Below the pieces are notes generated by a model, which was not told the origin of the DNA, searched no databases, and worked only from the letters and a program-made list of their open reading frames with translations. Positions 55,092 to 64,000 of a DNA stretch of 64,000 nucleotides are shown here, one piece after another (positions within the stretch are counted from its first letter, which is position 1; every line of letters begins with the position of its first letter). Location: NCBI RefSeq assembly GCF_024281035.1, contig NZ_JAMXLH010000022.1:1-64000 (forward strand), given 5' to 3'. This DNA comes from Paraburkholderia sp. (GTDB lineage Bacteria; Pseudomonadota; Gammaproteobacteria; Burkholderiales; Burkholderiaceae). The position numbers and the translations under genes were made by a program.

Positions 55092-55103
55092 GGTATTTAT
55101 ACC
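55092..55103. promoter_or_regulatory. GGTAT-N2-ATACC palindrome in the LysR/araC intergenic region
   Basis: GGTATTTATACC is a perfect inverted repeat 10 nt upstream of the LysR start and about 100 nt before the dehydratase start, a usual position for an autoregulatory LysR site. Function is inferred. Confidence 0.5.
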
Positions 55104-55202
55104 AATACGAAAATGTGTATGAGATGCAGCCGATATTTCATTGGAAGGTTATCAGGTTTGTCCATAGACTGCACGAAAACTCAACTCACCTGAAGACTGG
55201 CA

Positions 55203-56954
55203 ATGTCGGATACCAAACTTAAACTGCGCTCCCGAGAGTGGTTCGGCACCATGGACAAGAACGGCTTCATGTATCGAAGCTGGATGAAGAACCAAGGCAT
55301 CCCCGATCACGAATTCGATGGCCGGCCGATCATCGGCATCTGCAATACCTGGTCGGAACTGACGCCCTGCAACGCGCACTTCCGCCTGCTCGCGGAACAC
55401 GTCAAGCGCGGCATCTATGAGGCGGGCGGCTTCCCGGTCGAGTTCCCGGTGTTCTCGAACGGCGAATCGAACCTGCGTCCCTCGGCGATGCTCACGCGCA
55501 ATCTCGCCTCGATGGACGTCGAGGAAGCGGTCCGCGGCAATCCGATCGACGCCGTCGTGCTGCTGTGCGGCTGCGACAAGACCACGCCCGCGCTGCTGAT
55601 GGGCGCGGCGAGCGTGGACGTGCCCGCCATCGTCGTCACCGGCGGTCCGATGCTCAACGGCAAGCTCGAAGGCAAGGACATCGGTTCGGGCACGGCCGTG
55701 TGGCGTCTGCACGAATCGCTCAAGGCGGGCGAGATCGACCTGCATCATTTCCTCTCGGCCGAAGCGGGCATGTCGCGCTCGGCGGGCACCTGCAACACGA
55801 TGGGCACGGCCTCGACGATGGCCTGCATGGCCGAGTCGCTGGGCGTCTCGCTGCCGCACAACGCCGCGATTCCGGCCGTGGATGCGCGCCGCTACGTGCT
55901 CGCGCACATGTCGGGCATCCGCATCGTGCAGATGGCGCTCGAAGACCTGAAGCTCTCGAAGGTGCTCACGCGCGAAGCGTTCGAAAACGCGATCCGCACG
56001 AATGCGGCCATCGGCGGCTCGACCAACGCGGTGATCCACCTGAAGGCGATCGCGGGCCGCATCGGCGTGCCGCTCGAACTGGAAGACTGGCAGCGCATCG
56101 GCCGCGACACGCCCACCATCGTCGACCTGCAACCCTCGGGCCGCTTCCTGATGGAAGAGTTCTATTACGCGGGCGGTCTGCCGGCGGTGCTGCGCCGTCT
56201 GGGCGAAGCGAACCTGCTGCCGCATCCGGATGCGCTCACTGTGAACGGAAAGTCCATCTGGGACAACGTGCGCGAAGCGCCGAACTACAACGACGAAGTG
56301 ATCCGCCAGATCGACAATCCGCTGATCGCGGACGGCGGCATCTGCATCCTGCGCGGCAATCTCGCGCCGCGCGGCGCCGTGCTGAAGCCGTCGGCGGCGA
56401 CGCCCGAACTGCTCAAGCATCGCGGCCGCGCCGTGGTGTTCGAGAATTTCGATCACTACAAGGCGACCATCGCCGACGAATCGCTCGACGTCGACAAGGA
56501 CTCGATCCTCGTCATGAAGAATTGCGGCCCGAAGGGTTATCCGGGCATGGCCGAAGTGGGCAACATGGGCCTGCCGCCCAAGCTGCTGCGCCAGGGCGTG
56601 AAGGACATGGTGCGCATCTCGGACGCGCGCATGAGCGGCACGGCTTACGGCACGGTGGTGCTGCACGTCGCGCCGGAAGCGGCGGCGGGCGGCCCGCTCG
56701 CGGCGGTGCGCAACGGCGACTGGATCGAGCTCGACTGCGAGAACGGCCGTCTGCATCTGGACATCGGCGACGAGGAACTGCAGCGCCGCCTGAGCGACGT
56801 CGATCCGGCCGCCGCGCCGGGCGTCGCCGGGCAACTGGGCAAGGGCGGCTATGCGCGCCTCTATGTCAATCACGTCCTGCAAGCCGACGAAGGCTGCGAC
56901 TTCGACTTCCTCGTGGGCAAGCGCGGCTCGGCCGTGCCGCGCCACTCGCACTGA
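55203..56954 (+). CDS. araC: L-arabonate (sugar acid) dehydratase, IlvD/Edd family
   Basis: 583 aa. The [2Fe-2S] and active-site motifs of the sugar-acid dehydratase group are [15 protein letters not shown] near 41-55 (first Cys), [11 protein letters not shown] near 121 and [18 protein letters not shown] near 194. The late Ser motif GMAEVGN ... [11 protein letters not shown] is near 475. It converts L-arabonate to L-2-keto-3-deoxyarabonate. D-galactonate or D-fuconate may also be used. It leads the oxidative arabinose operon. The name araC follows the Azospirillum scheme and is unrelated to the E. coli AraC regulator. Confidence 0.9.
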   Translation: MSDTKLKLRSREWFGTMDKNGFMYRSWMKNQGIPDHEFDGRPIIGICNTWSELTPCNAHFRLLAEHVKRGIYEAGGFPVEFPVFSNGESNLRPSAMLTRNLASMDVEEAVRGNPIDAVVLLCGCDKTTPALLMGAASVDVPAIVVTGGPMLNGKLEGKDIGSGTAVWRLHESLKAGEIDLHHFLSAEAGMSRSAGTCNTMGTASTMACMAESLGVSLPHNAAIPAVDARRYVLAHMSGIRIVQMALEDLKLSKVLTREAFENAIRTNAAIGGSTNAVIHLKAIAGRIGVPLELEDWQRIGRDTPTIVDLQPSGRFLMEEFYYAGGLPAVLRRLGEANLLPHPDALTVNGKSIWDNVREAPNYNDEVIRQIDNPLIADGGICILRGNLAPRGAVLKPSAATPELLKHRGRAVVFENFDHYKATIADESLDVDKDSILVMKNCGPKGYPGMAEVGNMGLPPKLLRQGVKDMVRISDARMSGTAYGTVVLHVAPEAAAGGPLAAVRNGDWIELDCENGRLHLDIGDEELQRRLSDVDPAAAPGVAGQLGKGGYARLYVNHVLQADEGCDFDFLVGKRGSAVPRHSH

Positions 56955-56976
56955 CGCACGCGCAAGGACTGCCATC

Positions 56977-58557
56977 ATGACGACGACTCTCACCGGCGAG
57001 CTGCTGATCGGCGCGCGCGCGAAGCGCGGCGAAGGCGCGGCGTTCCAGGCGATCGACGCCGCGAGCAACACGCCCCTCGCGCAACCGGTTTTCCACGGCG
57101 CGCTGCGAGGCGATGTCGAACAGGCCTGCGAACTCGCGGACGCCGCCTTCGACTCCTATCGCACGCTGCCCGCTGAACAACGCGCGCAATTCCTCGACGA
57201 TTGCGCCGCGCGCATCGAAGCGCTCGGCGAACAACTGATCGAACGGGCAATGGCCGAAAGCGGCCTGCCGCGCGCGCGCCTCGAAGGCGAACGCGCACGC
57301 ACTGCGAATCAATTGCGCATGTTCGCCACGCTCGTGCGCAGCGGCGATGCGCTCGACGTGCGGATCGAACCGGCGCTGCCCGAACGTCAGCCGCCGCGTA
57401 CCGACCTGCGTTTCTGGCGCATCGGCGTCGGCCCGGTCGCGGTGTTCGGCGCGGGCAATTTCCCGCTGGCGTTTTCGGTGGCGGGGGGCGACACGGCGTC
57501 GGCGCTGGCCGCGGGCTGTCCCGTGGTCGTGAAGGCGCATCCGGCGCATCCGGGCACCTCGGAACTCGTCGGCCGCGCGATCCAGCAGGCGGTCGCGGCG
57601 GCGGGCCTGCCCGAAGGCGTGTTCTCGCTGCTGTTCGACGCGGGCCACGAAGTGGGCAGCGCGCTCGTGCAGCATCCGGCGATCCGCGCGGTCGGCTTCA
57701 CCGGCTCGCGTGCGGGCGGTCTTGCGCTCGTGAAGCTGGCGGCGGCGCGTACCGAGCCGATTCCCGTCTACGCCGAAATGAGCAGCGTGAATCCGAACCT
57801 GCTGCTGCCGGGCGCGCTCGCCGCGCGCGGCGAGACGCTGGCGCGTGAATACGCGGCATCGACGACGCTCGGCTGCGGCCAGTTCTGCACCAATCCGGGC
57901 CTGATGCTCGGTCTCGCAGGCGCGGACTTCGAGGCCTTCGCCACGAACGCCGCGCGCGAATTTAGCGCGGCGGCGGCGGGCGTGATGCTTACGCCGGGCA
58001 TTCTGCGCGCGTATGAGCACGGCATCGGCCGTCTCGTCGAGCATCCGAAGGTCACGACGCTCGCGCGCGGCGCGGCGGCACCCGGCCGCGCGCAGGCGGC
58101 GCTGCTGCGCGTGAGCGCAAGCGATCTGCTGGCCGACGCATCGCTCGGCGAAGAAGTGTTCGGCCCGAGCAGCGTGCTGGTCGAATGCGCGGACGAAGCC
58201 GAACTGCGCCGCGTGCTGCGCCATATCGAAGGCCAGTTGACGATCACGCTGCACGCGGACGCCGCCGACGGCGATCTCGTGCGCGCGCTCCTGCCGCTCA
58301 TCGAGCGCAAGGCGGGCCGTCTGCTGGCCAACGGCTTTCCTACGGGTGTCGAGGTTTGCGATGCGATGGTGCACGGCGGCCCGTTCCCGTCCACCTCGGA
58401 TGGCCGCAGCACCTCGGTGGGCACGGCGGCGATCGAGCGTTTCCTGCGCCCGGTCTGCTACCAGAATCTCGCCGATAGCTGGTTGCCCGACGCGTTGCGC
58501 GACGCGAATCCGCTGCACGTGAAGCGGCGTTTCGCGGGTCAGCCCGAGAGCGCCTGA
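56977..58557 (+). CDS. araE: 2-oxoglutarate semialdehyde dehydrogenase
   Basis: The protein is 526 aa from MTTTLTG at 56977. ALDH-family motifs are GAGNFPLAF near 154 (cofactor loop), [11 protein letters not shown] near 242, the general base Glu in [11 protein letters not shown] near 266 and the catalytic Cys in [10 protein letters not shown] near 304. It belongs to the NADP+-preferring ketoglutarate-semialdehyde group (KGSADH), which finishes the pathway by making 2-oxoglutarate for the TCA cycle. It lies 22 nt after the dehydratase and 38 nt before the KDA dehydratase gene. Confidence 0.92.
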   Translation: MTTTLTGELLIGARAKRGEGAAFQAIDAASNTPLAQPVFHGALRGDVEQACELADAAFDSYRTLPAEQRAQFLDDCAARIEALGEQLIERAMAESGLPRARLEGERARTANQLRMFATLVRSGDALDVRIEPALPERQPPRTDLRFWRIGVGPVAVFGAGNFPLAFSVAGGDTASALAAGCPVVVKAHPAHPGTSELVGRAIQQAVAAAGLPEGVFSLLFDAGHEVGSALVQHPAIRAVGFTGSRAGGLALVKLAAARTEPIPVYAEMSSVNPNLLLPGALAARGETLAREYAASTTLGCGQFCTNPGLMLGLAGADFEAFATNAAREFSAAAAGVMLTPGILRAYEHGIGRLVEHPKVTTLARGAAAPGRAQAALLRVSASDLLADASLGEEVFGPSSVLVECADEAELRRVLRHIEGQLTITLHADAADGDLVRALLPLIERKAGRLLANGFPTGVEVCDAMVHGGPFPSTSDGRSTSVGTAAIERFLRPVCYQNLADSWLPDALRDANPLHVKRRFAGQPESA

Positions 58558-58595
58558 AGCGCACCGCCGCCAAAATTCGAAGCAGGACAGACAAC

Positions 58596-59525
58596 ATGAC
58601 TGCAAGCCGTACGCCCCGTTACACGGGCATTTTTCCCGTCGTGCCGACCACCTTCACCGAAACCGGCGAACTGGATCTGGCGAGCCAGAAGCGCGCCGTC
58701 GATTTCATGATCGACGCGGGCTCGGACGGCCTGTGCATTCTGGCGAACTTCTCCGAGCAGTTCTCGGTCACCGACGACGAGCGCGAAATCATCACGCGCA
58801 CCGTGCTCGAACACGTGGCGGGCCGCGTGCCCGTGATCGTGACGACCACGCACTACGGCACGATCGCGTGCGCGGCGCGCAGCAGGCGCGCGCAGGATCT
58901 GGGCGCGGCGATGGTGATGGTGATGCCGCCGTATCACGGCGCGACGTTGCGCGTGCCCGAGCAGCAAATCTACGCGTTCTACCAGGGCGTCTCGGACGCC
59001 ATCGATATTCCCATCATGATTCAGGACGCACCCGCGAGTGGCACGGTGCTGTCCGCGCCGTTCCTCGCGCGCATGGCGCGCGAGATCGAGCAGGTCTCGT
59101 ACTTCAAGATCGAAACGCCAGGCGCGGCCAACAAGCTGCGCGAGGTGATCCGCCTTGGCGGCGAAGCGGTCGAGGGTCCGTGGGACGGCGAGGAAGGCAT
59201 CACGCTGCTGGCCGACCTGAACGCGGGCGCGACCGGCGCGATGACGGGCGGCGGATTCCCGGACGGCATTCGCCCGATCATCGTGGCGCACCGCGAAGGC
59301 CGTCTCGACGACGCCTTCACGCTCTACCAGAAGTGGCTGCCGCTCATCAATCACGAAAACCGCCAGGCGGGCCTGCTCGCCTGCAAGGCGCTGATGAAGG
59401 AGGGCGGCGTGATCGACTGCGAGCTGCCGCGCCATCCGCTGCCCGCGATGCATCCGCAGACACGCAAGGAGCTGGTCGATATCGCGCGTCGTCTCGATCC
59501 GCTGGTGCTGCGCTGGGGCAAGTGA
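58596..59525 (+). CDS. araD: L-2-keto-3-deoxyarabonate dehydratase (DapA superfamily)
   Basis: 309 aa, DHDPS/NAL-like TIM barrel. GIFPVVPTTFTETGELDL starts the family fold near 11-28, PPYHGATLRVP near 112, the Schiff-base Lys in YFKIETPG near 172, and GGGFPDGIRP near 223. It dehydrates and deaminates-free rearranges L-KDA to 2-oxoglutarate semialdehyde (pathway I). It has the sequence style of the Azospirillum enzyme and not of KDG aldolases. The context (dehydratase before, semialdehyde dehydrogenase beside it) fixes the role. The name araD follows the Azospirillum scheme. Confidence 0.9.
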   Translation: MTASRTPRYTGIFPVVPTTFTETGELDLASQKRAVDFMIDAGSDGLCILANFSEQFSVTDDEREIITRTVLEHVAGRVPVIVTTTHYGTIACAARSRRAQDLGAAMVMVMPPYHGATLRVPEQQIYAFYQGVSDAIDIPIMIQDAPASGTVLSAPFLARMAREIEQVSYFKIETPGAANKLREVIRLGGEAVEGPWDGEEGITLLADLNAGATGAMTGGGFPDGIRPIIVAHREGRLDDAFTLYQKWLPLINHENRQAGLLACKALMKEGGVIDCELPRHPLPAMHPQTRKELVDIARRLDPLVLRWGK

Positions 59526-60500
<975 letters not shown>

Positions 60501-60563
60501 GCATTCCGTCACAGAGCGTAACCGTTTCACCCCACGCAAAAGCGTCATCAGAGGAGACACAGC

Positions 60564-61568
60564 ATGACCAGCAACATCCGCCGGTTCACCCTTCGCGCCG
60601 TGTTCGCGGCCCTGTGCGTCGCGCCGCTCGGCATGAGTATGGCGGCACACGCCGACTCGCCCACCAAGATCGGATTTCTTGTGAAGATGCCCGAGCAGGC
60701 GTGGTTCATCAACGAGCAGAAGGCTGCCACGGCGCTCGGCCAGAAGGAGAACTTCTCGGTGGTGAACATCGGCACGCCGGACGGCGAAAAGGTGCTGGCC
60801 GCGATCGACAATCTCGGTGCGCAAGGCGCGCAGGGCTTCGTGATCTGCGCACCCGACGTGCGTCTTGGACCGGCCATTCAGGCGCGCGCCAAACGTTACA
60901 ACATGAAGTTCGTGACGGTGGACGATCAACTGGTCGACTCGTCGGGCAAGCCGCTCGCGGGTGTGCCGCATCTGGGCATGTCGGCTTTCAAGATCGGCAA
61001 CCAGGTGGGACAGGCGATCAGCGACGAGATGAAGAAGCGGGGCTGGAAGCCGGAGGAAGTGGGCGCGCTGCGTATCACCGACTATGAACTGCCCACGGCG
61101 AAGTTGCGCACCGACGGTGCTACCCAAACGCTGCTGGCCGGTGGCTTCAAGAAGGAAAACATCTTCGATGCCCCGCAAAAGACCACCGACGACGAAGGCG
61201 GTTTCAACGCGGCCTCCCCGGTGCTCGCACAGCATCCGAACATCAAGAAGTGGGTGGTATTCGCACTCAACGAGGAAAGCGTGCTGGGTGCGGTGCGCGC
61301 AACGGAACAGCTGCACATTCCGGCCGCTGATGTGATCGGCGTGGGCATCAATGGCGCGGGCGAGGCGTTCGCCGAATTCCAGAAGAAGGAACCCACCGGC
61401 TTTTACGGCACGATCGCCGTGAGCTCGACGAACCACGGCAAGGACAGCGCGCAGAATCTTGTCGACTGGATCCACACCGGCAAGCAGCCGCCCGCCGACA
61501 CTCAGACCACCGGCAAGCTGATGACGCGCGGCAACTGGACGGCTGTGCGCAGCGAACTTGGTATCTAA
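60564..61568 (+). CDS. araF: L-arabinose ABC transporter periplasmic binding protein
   Basis: 334 aa with a signal peptide (cleavage after AHA near residue 31). It then follows E. coli AraF closely in pattern: KIGFLVKMPEQAWF near 34, GTPDGEKVLAAIDNLGAQGAQGFVICAPD near 68-96, VDDQLVD near 118, and GVGINGAGEAFAEF near 258. It is the sugar receptor of the importer encoded by the next two genes. GGAG occurs upstream of the ATG. Gaps of 63 and 44 nt to its neighbours fit a single operon. Confidence 0.93.
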   Translation: MTSNIRRFTLRAVFAALCVAPLGMSMAAHADSPTKIGFLVKMPEQAWFINEQKAATALGQKENFSVVNIGTPDGEKVLAAIDNLGAQGAQGFVICAPDVRLGPAIQARAKRYNMKFVTVDDQLVDSSGKPLAGVPHLGMSAFKIGNQVGQAISDEMKKRGWKPEEVGALRITDYELPTAKLRTDGATQTLLAGGFKKENIFDAPQKTTDDEGGFNAASPVLAQHPNIKKWVVFALNEESVLGAVRATEQLHIPAADVIGVGINGAGEAFAEFQKKEPTGFYGTIAVSSTNHGKDSAQNLVDWIHTGKQPPADTQTTGKLMTRGNWTAVRSELGI

Positions 61569-61612
61569 GTACCCCGTAGCAATACGGAGGCGACGGCAAG
61601 GGCAGGGATGCA

Positions 61613-63172
61613 ATGACTGAAACCATGACACATGCAGATGCAACGAACGCCGCAGGTACGCACCACGCGGGGGCTCGACAGGGGCAGCGCGCGTATCTGG
61701 AGCTCGACGGCATCACCGTGAGCTTCCCGGGCGTGAAGGCGCTCGACCGCGTCGCGCTCGACGTGCGCGCGGCCGAGGTGCACGGCCTGATGGGCGAGAA
61801 TGGCGCGGGCAAGTCCACGCTGCTCAAGGTGCTCTCGGGCGTGAACCAGCCGCAGGCCGGCACGTTGAGCCTGAACGGCGTGGAGCAGCGCTTCACGACC
61901 ACGCGGGCGGCGCTCGACGCAGGCATCGCGATCATCTATCAGGAACTGCATCTCGTGCCCGAGCTGACCGTGGCGGACAACCTGATGCTCGGGCAGTTGC
62001 CCAACCGCCTCGGCGTGCTCGACGAGCAGACGCTCGTCAAACGCGCGATGGACGAATTGCAGCGGCTGGGCGAGCGTATCGATCCGCGCACGCCTGTGAA
62101 GAATCTCTCCATTGGCCAGCGTCAGATGATCGAGATCGGCAAGGCGCTGATGCGCGACGCGCGCGTGATCGCCTTCGACGAACCGACGAGCTCGCTTTCG
62201 GCACGCGAGACCGAGAACCTCTTTCGCATCATCAACGCACTGCGCGCCGATGGTCGCGCAATCATTTACGTCACGCATCGCATGGACGAAGTCTATGAGC
62301 TTTGCGACCGCGTGACGGTGTTCCGCGACGGCAAGCGTATCGAAACCTTCGATTCGGTGGCCGACCTCGACCGCAACCGCCTGATTGCAGCGATGGTGGG
62401 TCGCTCGATCGAGGACGTGTACGGCTATCGCGTGCGCGAAGCCGGTTCCGTGCTGCTCGAAGCAAAAGGGCTGCTCGGGCCGGGCCTCGCCGAACCCGTG
62501 TCGTTCCGGGCGCGGCGCGGCGAGATCGTCGGCTTCTTCGGGCTGGTGGGCGCGGGTCGGTCGGAACTCATGAAGCTGATTTACGGCGCGACGCGCTCAA
62601 GTGCAGGTTATGTCGAACTGGACGGCAAGCGCGTGAATTTCGCGAGCCCGCGCGACGCCGTGCGCGCGGGTCTCGCGCTATGCCCCGAGGACCGCAAGCA
62701 GGAAGGCATCGTGGCAATCGCCTCGGTGGCCGACAACCTCAATATCAGCGCGCGCCGCCATTTCAGTCCCGCGCGTTTCCTGCTGGACGCGAAGCGCGAA
62801 CGCTCGCTTACACAGGACTACATCAGGAAACTCGCGATCAAGACGCGCAACGGCGACACTGCCATCGGCACGCTCTCGGGAGGCAACCAGCAGAAGGTGA
62901 TTCTTTCGCGCTGGCTCGCCGAACGCATCGAAGTGTTCCTGATGGACGAGCCCACGCGCGGCATCGACGTGGGGGCGCGCGCCGAGATCTACAACCTGCT
63001 GTACGACCTCGCGGAAGCGGGCAAGACCGTGATCATGGTGTCGAGCGATCTCGCCGAAGTTATCGGCGTGTCGGACCGCATCATCGTCATGCGCGAAGGC
63101 CGCATTGCCGGCAGTGTACCGAAAGCCGAAGCCTCGCCTGACGAACTGATCAGGATGGCGCTGCCACGATAA
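61613..63172 (+). CDS. araG: L-arabinose ABC transporter ATP-binding protein
   Basis: 519 aa with two ABC domains. The first has Walker [10 protein letters not shown] near 63, signature LSIGQRQ near 163 and Walker [10 protein letters not shown] near 185. The second has a degenerate Walker A ([10 protein letters not shown] near 310), signature LSGGNQQKV near 422 and [13 protein letters not shown] near 445. This is the sugar (CUT2) type with one active and one altered site. It energises uptake through the AraH permease. The first about 25 residues are variable. Confidence 0.95.
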   Translation: MTETMTHADATNAAGTHHAGARQGQRAYLELDGITVSFPGVKALDRVALDVRAAEVHGLMGENGAGKSTLLKVLSGVNQPQAGTLSLNGVEQRFTTTRAALDAGIAIIYQELHLVPELTVADNLMLGQLPNRLGVLDEQTLVKRAMDELQRLGERIDPRTPVKNLSIGQRQMIEIGKALMRDARVIAFDEPTSSLSARETENLFRIINALRADGRAIIYVTHRMDEVYELCDRVTVFRDGKRIETFDSVADLDRNRLIAAMVGRSIEDVYGYRVREAGSVLLEAKGLLGPGLAEPVSFRARRGEIVGFFGLVGAGRSELMKLIYGATRSSAGYVELDGKRVNFASPRDAVRAGLALCPEDRKQEGIVAIASVADNLNISARRHFSPARFLLDAKRERSLTQDYIRKLAIKTRNGDTAIGTLSGGNQQKVILSRWLAERIEVFLMDEPTRGIDVGARAEIYNLLYDLAEAGKTVIMVSSDLAEVIGVSDRIIVMREGRIAGSVPKAEASPDELIRMALPR

Positions 63173-63250
63173 ATGTTTTTACCTTACCGGTCGCGCGCAC
63201 CGTGAGCTCCAGCCCGAAGGGCGCCGCCGATTCGTAACGATGAACCCGAG

Positions 63251-64000
63251 ATGAGTGAAGCCATGCAGCCACAAGGCACCCCTACCGTCAACGAGGCCAC
63301 CGCGCCCATTACGCCCCAGCGCGCGCGCGCGTGGGACATGATCAACAAGTCGGGCATCGTGGTGGTGTTCGTGGTGCTGTTCGCGGTGCTTTCCGCGACG
63401 GTGCCCGACTTCCTCACGACCCGCAACATTCAGGGCCTGCTGCTCTCCGTCACGCTGATCGGCTCGATTGCCGTCACGATGATGTTCGTGCTCGCGCTCG
63501 GCGAGGTCGATCTATCCGTGGCGTCCATCGTGGCATTCTCGGGCGTGGTGGCTTCGACCGTCATCACGCAGTCACATAGCGTGCTGCTCGGCATTGTCGC
63601 GGGCGTGCTCGCGGGCGGCGCGGTGGGGCTCGTGAATGGCGTGCTCATCGCGCGCTTCAGGATCAATTCGCTGATCGCCACGCTCGCGATGATGGAAGCG
63701 GTGCGCGGTCTCGCGTTTCTCACCTCGAACGGCGACGCCGTCATGATCTCGGAAGAGCGCTTCTTCGACCTGGGCGGTGGCTCGTTCCTCGGCATCTCGT
63801 TCCCGATCTGGAGCAACATCATCGGTTTCGTGGTGTTCGGCTTCCTGCTGAAGAAAACCGTGTTCGGCAAGAACGTGCTCGCGGTGGGCGGCAATAGCGA
63901 AGCGGCGCGGCTTGCGGGTCTGCCGGTTACGCGCATCAAGATCACAGTGTTCGTGCTGCAAGGGCTCATTACGGGCTTTGCGGGTGTGATGCTGGCCTCG
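63251..64000 (+). CDS. araH: L-arabinose ABC transporter permease, 3' end beyond the window
   Basis: The ATG at 63251 opens a frame of 250 codons that runs off the edge. It begins MSEAMQPQ. Hydrophobic segments of a CUT2 permease follow: SGIVVVFVVLFAVLSATVP near 37, the family motif LALGEVDLSVASIVAFSG near 79-96, IARFRINSLIATLAMM near 134, and GGNSEAARLAGLPVTRIK near 214 (the EAA-like coupling loop). It is the membrane component of the AraFGH importer and lies 78 nt after araG. Only about 75 percent of the protein is visible. Confidence 0.93.
   Translation, partial: MSEAMQPQGTPTVNEATAPITPQRARAWDMINKSGIVVVFVVLFAVLSATVPDFLTTRNIQGLLLSVTLIGSIAVTMMFVLALGEVDLSVASIVAFSGVVASTVITQSHSVLLGIVAGVLAGGAVGLVNGVLIARFRINSLIATLAMMEAVRGLAFLTSNGDAVMISEERFFDLGGGSFLGISFPIWSNIIGFVVFGFLLKKTVFGKNVLAVGGNSEAARLAGLPVTRIKITVFVLQGLITGFAGVMLAS

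Overview
The window looks like a GC-rich betaproteobacterial replicon of the Burkholderiaceae (Paraburkholderia/Caballeronia/Burkholderia type). The evidence is the codon use, the YadA-type adhesin, an aryl-polyene-like lipid cluster, an Azospirillum/Burkholderia-type oxidative L-arabinose operon and a KfrA-like protein. The KfrA-like protein, and the lack of rRNA, tRNA or ribosomal-protein genes, would fit a secondary chromosome or megaplasmid, but this is inference.

Layout. 1-1.7 kb: 3' end of a trimeric autotransporter adhesin. 1.8-3.8 kb: a scrambled zone with a KfrA-like coiled-coil protein between remnants of other genes (a GGDEF C-terminus and a galU 5' fragment). 3.8-5.3 kb: a Rieske/FAD oxidoreductase. 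5.4-18.5 kb: a divergent aryl-polyene-like gene cluster. Ten genes lie on the minus strand, most joined by 4-nt stop/start overlaps and ending in a His-rich secreted 85-aa protein. ACP, ketoreductase and glycosyltransferase genes lie on the plus strand. No ammonia-lyase or thioesterase gene is present. 18.7-28.2 kb: a Cu(I)/Ag(I) resistance island (small Met/His/Cys protein, CusC-, CusB-, CusA- and CusF-like proteins, P1B-type ATPase). 28.3-30.9 kb: M48 peptidase and LemA. 31.2-36.1 kb: LysR plus an acyl-CoA dehydrogenase / SDR / APH-type kinase / histidine-phosphatase operon resembling 4-hydroxyacid (levulinate-type) catabolism. 36.4-38.0 kb: ECF sigma factor, cupredoxin and DUF4142 protein.

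38.3-41.7 kb: a gamma-glutamyl-polyamine set (PuuB-like oxidase, XRE-cupin regulator, PuuA-like ligase) preceded by two abutting 24-bp operator-like repeats. 42-50 kb: HU protein with terminator, histidine phosphatase, DUF2182/DUF1326 pair with a structured leader, a hipBA toxin-antitoxin module with a strong promoter, ilvE, a MarR-TRIC pair. 50-52.1 kb: an EF-G paralogue with an altered G4 motif. 52.6-54.1 kb: a decayed sugar ABC transporter (permease fused in frame to its binding protein, with an amber codon) next to an IS6-type transposase remnant. 54.1-64 kb: a LysR regulator divergent from a complete-looking oxidative L-arabinose operon (arabonate dehydratase, semialdehyde dehydrogenase, KDA dehydratase, sugar 1-dehydrogenase, AraFGH importer), whose permease runs off the window end.

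The most unusual material is the atypical polyene/lipid cluster with its coupled His-rich secreted protein, the double operator in front of puuB, the leader hairpin of the DUF1326 gene, and the decayed ABC fusion. No CRISPR array, prophage, tRNA or rRNA was recognised.
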